Positions 43,701-51,900 of a stretch of DNA of 64,000 bases are shown here, one piece after another. The stretch is taken from the NCBI GenBank assembly GCA_013400155.1, contig VXBM01000140.1, positions 941,199 to 1,005,198 of the forward strand. The letters are read 5' to 3'. The position numbers and the translations under genes were made by a program. Positions within the stretch are counted from its first letter, which is position 1. Every line of letters starts with the position of its first letter. Source of the stretch: Helopsaltes ochotensis. Lineage: Eukaryota > Chordata > Aves > Passeriformes > Locustellidae. The notes beneath the pieces were generated by a model that had not been told where the DNA came from, did no database searches, and worked only from the letters and a program-made list of their open reading frames with translations.

Positions 43701-44597
43701 AGGAGCTGCATCTCTTCTCACTGGATGATCTGGTGAAGATCAAACGGGGGCAGTTACTGCCCCTTCTTAAAGATATTCTGAAGAGCTCCACCTCTCATGT
43801 AGATGGCTGTGAGGTAAGGAAAAAACAGGGCTTTTAGTGTCCTTGCAGCTGCTACTGTAAGGAAATATCCCTGCTGCAATTCCCAAATAATTTTTTTCTT
43901 ACATTTAAATTCAACCTTTTTGTTGTTGTAGCTCTGTCAAGCGAAGGGGTTTATCTGTGAATTCTGTCAGAAAGCAGACCTGCTCTTTCCATATCAGACT
44001 GCCAAATGTAAAAGGTGCCCAGGTATGTTCCAGACTGAATGTTTTTCTTCCTTGGGGGAATTTCGGTGTATAAAACCATTTAGACTTATTTTAAGCATTG
44101 AAAACTAGCTTCACTGAAAGCATGCATATTTGAAAACCTGCCTGTGAATTTGGAAGCCATGGACAGCATGTATCTTTGAAAACCAGCCTGTGGCAGCTGT
44201 TTCATATCAGTGAATTCAGAGAGCATAACCATGGTTATGCTTGCAGGGAGAGGCTATGTTTTGGGTCTAGGCATGAGAGAGCTGTTTTATCAGATCTTGC
44301 CAGCATTCAGTGTAAATTGTTACAGTGGTGGTTGTTGTCCTGGCCTTGCACTGCTTCTGTTTACTTTTGTTCTGATACGTACGTGATAGAACATCATTCA
44401 AGGAAGATGGCTATTGACTCATTTTTTTAAATCCTTTTTTTTTTTTTTTTTTCTGACTGAATGCTACTCTGTATGTGTAAACAGAGTGCAAAACATGCTT
44501 TCACAAAGCATGCTTCAAGTCTGGAGGCTGTCCCAAATGTCTGCGGATCTCGGCTCGGAGGACTCTTTCAGAAACTCCATCCCTGGTGCCTCAGTGA
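22633..44597 (+). CDS. RUBCNL: RUBCNL (Pacer), complete spliced gene, 15 coding exons
   Basis: RUBCNL/Pacer is a Rubicon-family autophagy enhancer. From the literature, it binds UVRAG, counteracts Rubicon, acts with class III PI3-kinase and HOPS, and is recruited to autophagosomes through syntaxin-17. Joining 22633-22704, 24833-24941, 26983-27636, 31956-32041, 35124-35334, 36210-36314, 38361-38403, 38750-38882, 39298-39443, 40178-40242, 41350-41588, 42359-42420, 43660-43813, 43932-44022 and 44485-44597 gives 2283 nt, 760 codons plus stop, with every junction in phase. The C-terminal ~240 residues form the Rubicon-homology domain with many CxxC pairs. The protein ends about 18 residues after the last cysteine, as in RUBCNL and unlike RUBCN, and there is no RUN domain. 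Human RUBCNL is about 660 residues, so this product appears longer in its N-terminal half. Exons 3-15 are secure by homology; the first two rest on splice signals and phase. Confidence 0.93.
22912..23158. other. Assembly gap (247 N)
   Basis: Unresolved bases. All long X-containing ORFs across it are artefacts. The bordering tandem repeat suggests the missing sequence is more of the same array. Confidence 0.99.
23159..23240. repeat. 43-bp tandem repeat at the edge of the gap
   Basis: Two near-identical units begin CCTGTAATGTAGTTGAAATC at 23159 and 23202, a period of 43 bases. Each continues GTAGCATCTTGAAA; a T run separates the first unit from the second. The second unit is followed by a partial echo (AATGGAAATCGTA). 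The first visible unit starts right at the gap edge, so the array likely extends into the N run. Confidence 0.88.
24833..24941 (+). CDS. RUBCNL: RUBCNL coding exon 2 (residues 25-61)
   Basis: A pyrimidine-rich acceptor, TGTTCTCCTTGTAG, ends at 24832, and the donor TCTCTCAG|GTAATG follows 24941. The 109-nt exon starts in phase 0 and ends in phase 1. It is open in the frame required by both neighbours, beginning LNHESLKVAFTNSACSS and ending ISVLS plus the first base of an Asp codon completed in exon 3. Other frames are interrupted. I recognise no domain. The phase match to both sides is the main support. Confidence 0.65.
24942..26982. other. RUBCNL: RUBCNL intron 2
   Basis: About 2 kb of AT-rich intronic sequence. 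It contains one CR1 3' fragment (25188-25346). I see nothing else that can be supported. Confidence 0.6.
25188..25346 (+). mobile_element. CR1 3' fragment in RUBCNL intron
   Basis: Sense CR1 3' blocks: GTTGTGGATGCCCCGTCCCT, CCAAGTGTTCTAAGTGTGGA, GAGCAGCCTGGTCTACTGGA, AGGTGTCCCCACC and ATAGATGATCTTTCAGGCC. Only the last ~160 bases of the element survive. Confidence 0.88.
26983..27636 (+). CDS. RUBCNL: RUBCNL coding exon 3 (residues 61-279), large low-complexity exon
   Basis: The acceptor TTTTCTGAGCAG ends at 26982 and the donor CCAACAG|GTAACT follows 27636. The 654-nt exon is phase 1 at both ends and is the longest open segment of the gene. It starts DESSRPAVIGHAGSFGS. It carries an acidic serine/aspartate-rich stretch at residues ~112-138 (EQWEESSSGDSHDDSDSDS) and ends in a Ser-rich segment with SSSDSGLSQSEP at residues ~263-274. 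It is predicted disordered, which fits the regulatory N-terminal half of the family. The DSG followed by serine resembles a beta-TrCP phosphodegron, but that is only a motif resemblance. Confidence 0.9.
28650..29016 (+). mobile_element. CR1 fragment with internal duplication
   Basis: Sense CR1 order: CACTCCTATGAAGACAGACG, GGTTGTTCAGCTTGGACAAG, ACTATGAGGGTGCTGAGGCA, AGTTGTAGATGCCCCATCC, AAGGTGTCCCTGCCCATGGC and the terminal ACTATGATGAT. The segment around CAACCTGGTCTAGTG occurs twice (about 28889 and 28919), indicating a short internal duplication. Confidence 0.92.
29219..29590. promoter_or_regulatory. CpG-enriched intronic patch with two CACGTG E-boxes
   Basis: In CpG-poor intronic DNA this ~370-base stretch has roughly twenty CpG sites, including a CATCGCGCGTGACTCGACC cluster near 29518. 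Two CACGTG E-boxes lie at 29254-29259 and 29497-29502. It could be an intronic enhancer or alternative promoter, or the relic of an unrecognised mobile element. The composition is observed; the function is inferred. Confidence 0.35.
31956..32041 (+). CDS. RUBCNL: RUBCNL coding exon 4 (residues 279-307)
   Basis: The acceptor TTATACTCACAG ends at 31955 and the donor GGAAAAG|GTGAGG follows 32041. The 86-nt exon enters in phase 1 and leaves in phase 0, encoding STSPLNISAIPLNRSLQDV followed by CMLPEDVEK. The LP-x-DVEK ending followed by ENAHF in the next exon corresponds to a conserved segment of human RUBCNL. That supports both boundaries. Confidence 0.9.
32042..35123. other. RUBCNL: RUBCNL intron 4
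   Basis: About 3.1 kb without recognisable exons or mobile elements. AT-rich, with small A-rich runs (for example 33240-33300). Confidence 0.55.
35124..35334 (+). CDS. RUBCNL: RUBCNL coding exon 5 (residues 308-378), GC donor
   Basis: The acceptor TCTTGTGTCCAG ends at 35123. The exon encodes ENAHFFVADMIIASLEKMKC and then NILSQQQPESW, one of the best-conserved segments of vertebrate RUBCNL, followed by a serine-rich linker ending TSSDSGYEG. The reading frame and family alignment require the exon to end GAA G at 35334, followed by GCAAGT instead of GTAAGT. This is a GC-AG intron with an otherwise consensus donor. A GT four bases downstream would break the frame to exon 6. Confidence 0.93.
35335..36209. 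other. RUBCNL: RUBCNL intron 5 (GC-AG type)
   Basis: An 875-base intron beginning GCAAGT and ending GACAG. No other features seen. Confidence 0.8.
36210..36314 (+). CDS. RUBCNL: RUBCNL coding exon 6 (residues 378-413)
   Basis: The acceptor GTCTTGGACAG ends at 36209 and the donor ATTATTG|GTAAGA follows 36314. The 105-nt exon is phase 1 at both ends and reads CALLPVSSPVHLPSHHEV, then TRFRCHSDSEDEYVII. It corresponds to the family segment just before the conserved acidic VILEL motif, which is completed by exon 7. Confidence 0.9.
36315..38360. other. RUBCNL: RUBCNL intron 6, hosting a solo LTR
   Basis: About 2 kb. The segment 36538-37305 is an LTR; the flanks are unremarkable AT-rich sequence with a T run near 37680-37691. 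Confidence 0.7.
36538..37305 (-). mobile_element. Solo LTR of an avian endogenous retrovirus, antisense to RUBCNL
   Basis: A 768-base element bounded by TGTGGTGAGCTGACTCTGGC on the left and GCCATGCAAACCCAACA on the right, so each strand reads TG...CA. Internal blocks (GGCTGCAGGGGGATCTCTGC, GAGCACCTCCTGCCCCTCC, TGACCTTGGTGTCTGCAGGG, TCTCACAGAAGCCACTGCC) are familiar from a common bird LTR family whose class I cannot fix. The flanks GAGAG and GAGGG form an imperfect 5-base target duplication. A minus-strand AATAAA (36676-36681) favours minus orientation. There is no internal retroviral coding sequence, so it is a solo LTR left by recombination. Confidence 0.82.
38361..38403 (+). CDS. RUBCNL: RUBCNL coding exon 7 (residues 413-427, microexon-sized)
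   Basis: A short 43-nt exon. The acceptor CCTTTATTGCAG ends at 38360 and the donor GATAAAAG|GTGTGTA follows 38403. Entered in phase 1, it reads ELEDLENLSVASDK and exits in phase 2. Together with exon 6 it forms the VIIELEDL segment matching human VILELGDF. Its small size makes it easy for gene predictors to miss. Confidence 0.88.
38750..38882 (+). CDS. RUBCNL: RUBCNL coding exon 8 (residues 427-471)
   Basis: The acceptor CCTTACCTTTCAG ends at 38749 and the donor AAGCAGAGA|GTGAGT follows 38882. The exon enters in phase 2 and leaves in phase 0. It encodes SSFEPGSNSAEATAQELCRA, then FRKYWLQTDSAVQLSG and a short serine-rich end. The NSAE...AxEL...F.K.W pattern matches the segment just upstream of the Rubicon-homology domain in the family. 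Confidence 0.92.
39298..39443 (+). CDS. RUBCNL: RUBCNL coding exon 9 (residues 472-520)
   Basis: The acceptor CTTTCCCAATAG ends at 39297 and the donor CAGTCAA|GTAAGT follows 39443. The 146-nt exon leaves in phase 2. It reads SVLKEEIPKELESSLNLAEE and ends SGWSPPRSQIIFNIHPSVK. The W.PPR.QIIFNIHP block is a hallmark of the family at the entrance to the zinc-binding domain. Confidence 0.94.
40178..40242 (+). CDS. RUBCNL: RUBCNL coding exon 10 (residues 520-542, first CxxC)
   Basis: The acceptor CTGTATACAG ends at 40177 and the donor GAAAGCA|GTAAGT follows 40242. The 65-nt exon encodes RDAVVAAQNFTCVGCGTPIE, opening the Rubicon-homology domain with the first zinc-ligand pair C532/C535. Confidence 0.95.
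41350..41588 (+). CDS. RUBCNL: RUBCNL coding exon 11 (residues 542-621, core RH domain)
   Basis: The acceptor CTGCCTGCAG ends at 41349 and the donor GTCAGG|GTAAGT follows 41588. The exon encodes YIRRLRYCDYLGKYFCGCCH, then SYAQSSIPARILSKWDFKKY and on to SKEMDRVR. It holds C550, C558, C560, C561 and H562. The WDFKKYYV.NFSK.LLDSIW block is diagnostic of the Rubicon/Pacer family. Rubicon-homology domains use such zinc sites to bind Rab7. Confidence 0.97.
42359..42420 (+). CDS. RUBCNL: RUBCNL coding exon 12 (residues 622-642)
   Basis: A long T-rich tract leads to the acceptor TCTTTTAG at 42358, and the donor GCTGAAAG|GTATGG follows 42420. The 62-nt exon encodes EVQEQLFHLKKLLKTCRFAE, a helical linker strongly conserved with human RUBCNL (EIQEQLFHIKKLLKTCRFA). 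Confidence 0.95.
43660..43813 (+). CDS. RUBCNL: RUBCNL coding exon 13 (residues 642-693)
   Basis: The acceptor CTCTTTGCAG ends at 43659 and the donor TGTGAG|GTAAGG follows 43813. The exon reads VLKEFEQVPSHLTEELHLFS, then LDDLVKIKRGQLLPLLKDIL and ends HVDGCE. It is the helical part of the RH domain between its zinc clusters, nearly colinear with human RUBCNL. Confidence 0.95.
43932..44022 (+). CDS. RUBCNL: RUBCNL coding exon 14 (residues 694-724)
   Basis: The acceptor TTGTTGTTGTAG ends at 43931 and the donor TGCCCAG|GTATGT follows 44022. It encodes LCQAKGFICEFCQKADLLFP and YQTAKCKRCP. C695, C702, C705, C719 and C722 contribute to the C-terminal zinc cluster. Glutamate 724 is split over the junction. 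Confidence 0.95.
44023..44484. other. RUBCNL: RUBCNL intron 14 with short imperfect duplication
   Basis: A 462-base intron. Two 25-base imperfect copies, CATGCATATTTGAAAACCTG and CATGTATCTTTGAAAACCAG, each followed by CCTGTG, lie at 44121-44145 and 44167-44191, a period of 46. A T-rich tract near 44436-44452 supplies the pyrimidine tract for the last exon. Confidence 0.7.
44485..44597 (+). CDS. RUBCNL: RUBCNL last coding exon (residues 724-760)
   Basis: The acceptor ATGTGTAAACAG ends at 44484. It is a relatively pyrimidine-poor acceptor, but a T-rich tract lies about 30 bases upstream. The exon encodes ECKTCFHKACFKSGGCPKCL, then RISARRTLSETPSLVPQ and a TGA at 44595. C725, C728, H730, C733, C739 and C742 complete the RH zinc cluster. 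The short tail after the last CPKC distinguishes RUBCNL from RUBCN, whose tail is much longer. Confidence 0.95.
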
Positions 44598-45070
44598 AAC
44601 TGGGTTCCTCTGACTGCTGACTTTAGACAATGCTTGGAGCAAATCTTCGGGTGCATGACTAAGCATTAAATAATGTTGTTTTAGACATTACTGTTTTTAA
44701 TGCATGTCTCCTTTATGGGGGGGTAAAATAAAAAAAAAAAAAAAGAAAAACAAAAAACAAACATCAACTTTATTATCGTCATTGAAAACTCACCCTAAAG
44801 GAGTTTCATCTTAACTGGTGACAGACTGGATGTTAATTTTTTGGGCTGCCTTTTGTTGCCATGTTTTGTCCTTGTATGTAAGATTTTTAATACTATATTT
44901 TTTCATGTAAAAATGATTCATCTCTGTAATTCTGCAGATAATGTATAGATAGTAAGTGAGCGTTGGAAATCTTTGCCTGTGTTCGATTTTGGAAATGGGG
45001 GAAAAGTGGTGAAGTACAAAATCGTTCTCTGAAAAGCTCTACAATAAATAGAAAATACTTGTCTGCAAGT
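44598..45070 (+). other. RUBCNL: RUBCNL 3' UTR with two candidate poly(A) signals
   Basis: After the TGA, an AATAAA at 44727-44732 lies in an A-rich tract. A cleaner AATAAA occurs at 45043-45048, so the transcript probably ends near 45060-45070. The use of either site is inferred. An old LTR begins about 95 bases further on (45164). Confidence 0.6.
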
Positions 45071-45163
45071 TTTAGGCAGATGCTAATCTGAAATTTTTAT
45101 GGCAAATGCTTATTGTGAACCAGTGAATTTTAAGTTTCTTTTAAATGCATCTATGCAACAGCC

Positions 45164-45986
45164 TGTGGTGAGTTAACTTGGCCTGCTGCTAGGTGCTCTT
45201 CACACTCCACCCAGCTGCCCTCTCACCCCATTCCTCAAGAGGACAGAGGGAGAAAATAAGGTGGAAGAGCTCACAGGCTGAGATCCGGACAGGGAGATCA
45301 CTTGCTAGCTACTGTCATGGGTAAATAAAACCCTGAATTGGAGAGAATTAAATGTATTGTAAATTAGAAATTGAGTAGGGGGGTGAAAAGCAAAGACTAA
45401 ACCAATAATTTTCCCTTGCCTCACCCACCCCTTTTCCAGGCTGAACTTTGCATCCTCATTTCCAGTTTTTCTACCTTATAAGCCTGCCTCAAGTGGTACA
45501 AGGCAGATGGGGAATTCGGGTTGCTGTCAGTCCATAACTGCTCCTATCTTCTACTCCTGCCTCCTCACACTTTCCTCTTTCTCCATTGTGGATCCTTCCC
45601 ATGGGCTGCAGTCTTTCAGGATAAACCTGCTCCTATAGAGGCTCTCCAGGAAGATGTAGTTCCTTCAGGAAATATTCATGTGCTCCAGTGAGGTCGTTTC
45701 CATGCACTGCAGGGGAATCTGTGCTCTGATGCCTAAAGCACCTCTTCCTTCTCTTTTTTTCACTGACTTTGTTGGTTTTGCTGCTGTTTCTCATGCTCTT
45801 TCTTAAATACATTTTCTCAGCAGTGTCAACATCTTGGCTGAGGTGCTCAACCCTGCTGTGCCGTGTGTCCATTGGAGCTGGCTGCAAGCAGCTCTCTCTG
45901 GCATGGGGCAGTCCTGGCCTCTTCACACATAGGCCATCATGCAGTCACCCAGTGCCAACAACTTGCCACCTCCACCAGCTGTTCCA
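45164..45986 (-). mobile_element. Older, diverged LTR of the same family
   Basis: It starts TGTGGTGAGTTAACTTGGCC and preserves the block order of the LTR at 36538: GACAGGGAGATCACTTGCTA, ACTGTCATGGGTAAA, CCCATGGGCTGCAGTC, CACTGCAGGGGAATCTGTGC, CACTGACTTTG and CAACAACTTGCCACC. It is much more diverged, retaining a CCCATTCCTCAAGAGGACAG block that the intronic copy lacks. The right end is eroded and no clear target duplication remains. It begins about 95 bases past the distal RUBCNL poly(A) signal. Confidence 0.75.
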
Positions 45987-48900
45987 CTCTAGAAGTTTCT
46001 TTCCAGAGTACTTACAAATGTGAGGAGAAACAGTAAGTGATCAGGAAAGATGCTCCTGTTTAAATCCACCCTCACACTTGCAGATGAAGTCCTTGCCTGA
46101 AGGTGAAGTGCTGAAAATTGAAAGCAGCTTTCTTTCCCTGCCTGGTTGGTTTCTTCTAATGAAGCCCTTGTCTTCAAAAGGTAGAGCAGCTGCTCAAACC
46201 TGTAAAACCATTTTTCTGTTAATGCTATGAAGTACCAATTAACAGAGAAATCCCAGGACCTGAAAGTACAAATCAGCGTTCTGATCTCTCCAGTGGAGTG
46301 CTGTTAGTATTTTGAATTTTTTGTTCTCATTTTGTACATTTTTTCTTGCTCTCCTCATCTTCTTGCTCCACCTTTTATCAAGGAAGAGATCTGCTACCTG
46401 GGACTGCATGAGTTCACCTCCACATTAATGTTCACAGTACTACTAAGCTCACTAACACTTCCACTAATCTATTTTTCCTGTGATCAAAAACAGCTTACCT
46501 ACTTACTGCTCTGAAACAAGATTAGCGTCTCTTACACAAGAGCACCAATGAAGGGTAAGATGTGGTGAGAAAGAGCCTGCTTTTGCAGCTGACTGTATTT
46601 AATATTATGCAAGAGCAAATTCTCATTTAAGTTGGGTGCACAACTAACTGAATCACATGAAAGGCCTTGCTTGCAGGGATTTTGTGCTTACAAAGCAGTA
46701 GATGTGAATGATCCTTCTGTGGGATAACCTGCAGGGCAGCTGAGTATGTCTTTTTCACTATTCATTAATTTAGAAGAGCTGATCTGGTTTCTGGCTGTGC
46801 TTCTCATGAATGTTCAAGTCTTACTAAGCAGTAGCAGTGCACGGGACGGGGAGTGTTGGACAAGTTTTGTGCATGAAGTGTTGATCCTTCACATCCATGC
46901 AGTTCAGTCCAGGTCTCCACAGGGCCAGTACAGCTTATCCTCACTGATTATTGCTACGTACCACAACACGGGTTGCAGCAAGAGCAGATCCTCGATGAGC
47001 TGGTAAAGCTGGAAAGCGAAAGGCCTGAGAGTATCAACGTGCTTATAAGCCAAGTAAAACTGGTTAAAATGTTCTGCTGCTGAAGCTGAAGCAAGAAGGA
47101 CTAAGTTGTGAGATGCCAGCGGGTTGGTCCCGAGTTGGAAGGAGTAACACTTTCCTGCTTTGAAAGTGTTTGAGGGGACGCTGCATTTGACTGTTGGGTC
47201 TGGAGGAGAGGGTCATACCAAGTCCACATTCTTGTGTGCTGGTGTCAGCACAGGACAGCACAGGAACACCCTGAGGCTATTCACCCTAAACTCTTCTCTG
47301 GTGAGAAGCAAGGCGCAGGTGACTAGACCTGTAGACACAAGGTGTTCTCAGCTTTGCTGAGGTGAGAGTGTCTTTTATCAGCTGCTATCCTAGGATAGCA
47401 TAAAGCAACCATCATGAAACTGCAAGTGTGCATTATCTTTCTGTGTTGGGTGATAAAATGGCTTGGATAGAAAGGGATGACTTCTGTGTACAAACCCTCT
47501 AAATGTCTTTAGAGTGCAGCCAAGTTCTTTGAATCCAGTTTTGAGACTCATTAAGCTTCTCAAATCAATCCCATGCTCTTCTTGAGCCTATCTCTATGGA
47601 TAAGTACTGATTTTGGTAATTTCTGAGGCCAGACCAGATGATAAGGCATATCCAAGACAAGAATTTAAGAAACAAAAGCTATGTAGCTACAGTGAACTTC
47701 TTCGCAGGAAGTAAAATCCCGCAGTCCTTATATATGTAAGCTCTGAATTCTTAGATAGGAGGGGACATAAAAGGGTTCGGAAAACTTACTAAGTAGTTGG
47801 GCCCATTCTAAATAAGCTGCCTACTAGCTAGAAAGCTGAACATGTTTCACAGTTACAAGAGACCTGATTCTCCAGCTGTTGAAGAAAGGGAATTGTCATA
47901 CTTGTCTGTTTGTGTGAGCAACAATGACCAAAGCTCATTCTTTACTGTGAGTTTTTGTGTTGCCGTGTGGATACAACAGGAGCACGGCTGAGGACTATTG
48001 AGTCGCTATTGGAGGAGCACTCTCAGGGGCTTTGGTGGCAGAGAAACCTACTCCTAGCTAACTGCCCACCTCACTTCAGAGGCAGAATTCACTTAAAGAC
48101 AGTATTATTAGTAATTTCCATAGGCACAAGGTTTCAAAGGAATACAATACCAACATCTCACTCTTGCAGTTAGCAATTTTGCCTGCTTCTCTAATAATCA
48201 TTTGTTTATACTGATTTGTTGTATTTTCCTTCTTAGTTTCAGTTGTGAGTTTTCAGGAGGTGGGAGTGCTTTGCTAAGGCTTTGTGCAGTGCATTGAAGA
48301 AAGGATTTTTCATGATGCATCATACAGCTATTACTGTAAACAACAGAAGAATTCTAATTATCAGGTGTAGTATAGTCTCACAAATACAGGACTTGCTGCG
48401 ACTGTAAGCAAGTATGTCAAGTACTTAAGTTGTTTTATGGGTCCTTATAATTCCAGGGATGTCTGTCACACCCAATCAATGGCCAGGATCCAATAAAAAG
48501 TGCTGAATTTGGTATTTAGGAGGAACTGAGTAAGACAAAATGCAGTCTTCTGAAGGCTTTATTTCAATAGTCCTTTCCAGTGAAGATTTTTTCATTGCCT
48601 GGAGGTCTTTTCCTCAGACTGAGAATTGCCCTAGTCAGAGCATCTTGGTTCCAGTTTCCTGCCAGAATCTGCCTGTGATTAAGAAACGGTGAAGTCAGCT
48701 TGAATGATGGAGAGATGCTTGCTCAAGAGAGCCCAGGGAGCAGGGCAAAATGCTTGTGGAGCATGTTTCAATGTCAGCTTTTAGCTGGCAACATACTTTT
48801 ATTCAAGTGGCTGTCTTGTCTCCACACTGTGTTGCTGATGCTGTGAACAGTGCAGTGTCTGGATGCTCATGGAGCTGTTTGGACAGTTGCAGGAATTGAG

Positions 48901-51900
48901 CTGGACGGAATTTTGACAGCTGCTCCCACTGTCCCTTTGTCACTTACCTGAAATTACCTGACTCACTTTACTTCCCCAAGCAGCAGCAGCAGCAGTTCTT
49001 CTTGGATTTCTTTCTTTGTTTTATTCACTTGTTAAACCATTTTTGCCTACTTACAGCCCAGATGAATGATTACAAATAATGTAATAAAATACCTTTGCTA
49101 TTCTATAAGCTAAGGATGATACTAAAGAAGATGTTTGGGGAGGAAAAAAAAAAAAGAAATAGAAGGAAATTCTAAGGTGTTGTCAGCTTGAAGAGATGAA
49201 AAAGTGCTGGGAGGTCCTTAGGAAGACCTGCCTGCTGCCTTAGGAGACAACAGAAAGAAGCATTTGCCACAAGAAAGGGATCAGAGTACCTTGCATAAAT
49301 CAGCAATAACGTGGTGTTGTGGTCACTTCAAAGCAAGTCAGTGACTGCCACAATGCTGCTGTTGTGCATCAAGGACCATGATGTGAGAAAGGAGAATTTA
49401 TGTGCCTCACCTGGGAGCCATTTTATTGTGCTCTCATCTCTGTCCAAGAGTTGCTGTGAATCAAGCTCCCCCTCCCTGCGTTCTCAGAAGGTGAAACTAA
49501 AAGCTGGAATGGTTTTACTGGAATAGGATATATTTTTAGGCCTCCTACGCATTTCATGGATGAGGCAAAAGAATGTGAGTATTAATTTATGTCTTAGCAC
49601 AGAGGATATATCCATGCTTCTATAACAGAGGATTTCTTAAAAGCTAATGGACTGTAGTAACGTCTAGCTGCAATTGCAATGTTCTCACAGGAAAATACTT
49701 TGGCACAGCATTTTCCTGGGTTAGCACAGCATTAACATGGCCAGCATGTTGTGCTGTGTCACACTAGAAAAAATATTTGTGGTCTGTGACTTGAAACAGA
49801 GCTATAGGGCCACTTAGAAGTGTAGCAAAAGATTGAGAAGTCACTGAATTGGAAAAATATGGTGGGATGCGATCACATGAAATTAGAGAGAAGTGTGGAT
49901 AGCAAAATGCAATCTGGATGAGGCTTAAACAGACCAGAGGAAGGTGATGGTTCAAATGGAAGCACATCCCAGATGCAGACTGAGCAGAGGAGCATCTCTA
50001 ACCCTGAGAGACACAACAGTGATGGAGACAGACTTTCTCAGAAAGGATGAAGTGCACAGAGAAGGCTGAAGAGACCCTGTCTCTTCCCTTTAGTGAAGAA
50101 AAATTGGATTATATTTTATCAGTGTATTAGTCAAAATGTTAGCAGCAGCACTCATCAACTGCTCAACAAAGAGCTCTGGTTGCCCCAGCTTCCCCTTGAA
50201 GTGCCTTCAAAGACGCCTGGCTCACTCTCCTAATTGAATTGCACTGTGTCCACTCTAGGGCTCCTTCCATAGGTCCCAGCAGTCAGGCACAAGGCCAGTG
50301 CTGGAGCTGGACAGGCTGTATTCCCCTAACCCAACTCCCCAGGATTTTTGCATCTGTCAGATTGATGGGAAAGCAGAAATAGCTACCAGCATATCCCACA
50401 CACTTCCTATTTCAAAATTGCTTTCTGGCTACTTAACACGTGTGCTTCCCCTTTCACACAGCAAATGTGCACAACTGCTGCTCTAGCAGGTGCTAGCTGC
50501 TGATGGCCAAGATGTTTCCCTATGTCATTCTTCCAGTTACTCCCACCAGGAGACGGGGAAATCCACAAACAGCCCATCTACTGGATCCTGATTGGGCCTT
50601 TGCTGGGTCCACGACCTGTCTCCATGGCAGTCTTGTCTCAGCACTGTGCTGAGTGCTCACCAAAGGAACATGATTACATTATTCCCATATTTTCTCAGCA
50701 ATTTTCCTTACATGTTCATCTTTCCAGACCTCCTTTCCACAGGGAAACTCTCCAGGCCATCTTATCCTATCCTTTCATCTCCAGGTCTCTGTGGCATCAT
50801 TCACTCGTGCCTTCCAGGGTTCCTAGCTCCCACAATCATACCTTTTCTCCCTAGCATTTTCTCTCTCTTCTTCTGGCATCTGCCACCAGTGGTTGTCTGG
50901 AGCTGTCAGCAATCCTTCCTTCTCACCTTGCCTACCAAGAAGGTGCACCTTGGTCCCTGCAGCTTATTGTCTCCAGCCACTGTCTCCTCTGGGCACTCAT
51001 TTCAGGCCCAAGTACTCTCCTGCTCTCACTCCTTGTTCTACCTCCAGAGGAGCAACCTGAAGAGCTCAGATTTTCCAGCACATATCACATGAATTAGCCT
51101 TTGACTATTACGAAGAGCCTTCACTTTCTTCAGGACTGAAATCCATACTGCTCCCTTCCCAGGTACATTTTCACCACTCATCCTTTCTTCCAACTTGACC
51201 TGCCACTGAAGCCTGAAACACATAATGACTAAACCATGACTGTTTCCCAGTGACCCTTGCTCACCTACATAGTTTCCCAGTCCAAGGAATCCAGAATTCA
51301 AGCTTAGAGGAAAAAAATTCTTTCTGATGCTGTAAGACGGAGCTCACACTTTTTTTTCCACTTCATGTTGATGATAGAGCACAAGCACGTGTTTTTGTCT
51401 GAGTGAAAAAAAACCCCTGATTGTAAATCCTCTGACTTCATTATCCAGGAGGTCACAAGTGCTCTAGATTTACAAATGCCATTTACCATGCATCATGAAA
51501 GAACAACACTTCTTTTGTCTTCAAAGCTGGGCTATGATCACATGTAGCAGAGTATCGCTGTCCTTAGGGTGCTGTTTGCCAAATCAATACATCCATAGGT
51601 GTTGTCAGTCTTCTATATGCACTGAATTTTGCCAGGAAAACAAATACTGAATCCATGCCAGTACCTAAGGGCAGATTTCTCAAACAAGACCCACCATCCA
51701 CATTTGACAGCAGATGGCATAAAATCTACCTGCTGGTCCTATCACTTTGCTATGCTATGTAGGTCATTTTATGCACAGCTCATGCAGCGGCGGAAGGCAG
51801 CTGGTATTTACTGTTTGCTGCTAACTTGTCCTGTCTGAGCAAGTGCAACATCCTGTCCAAAGAAAAGATGGCCTATGGCTACACAGGATTTCTCTTCAGA

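Noticed and set aside
50592..51092. 166-codon ORF, the longest in the 3' intergenic region
   Set aside because: Pyrimidine-rich low-complexity sequence with a second long frame in the same place (50522-50854). No domain, promoter or splice context is recognisable.
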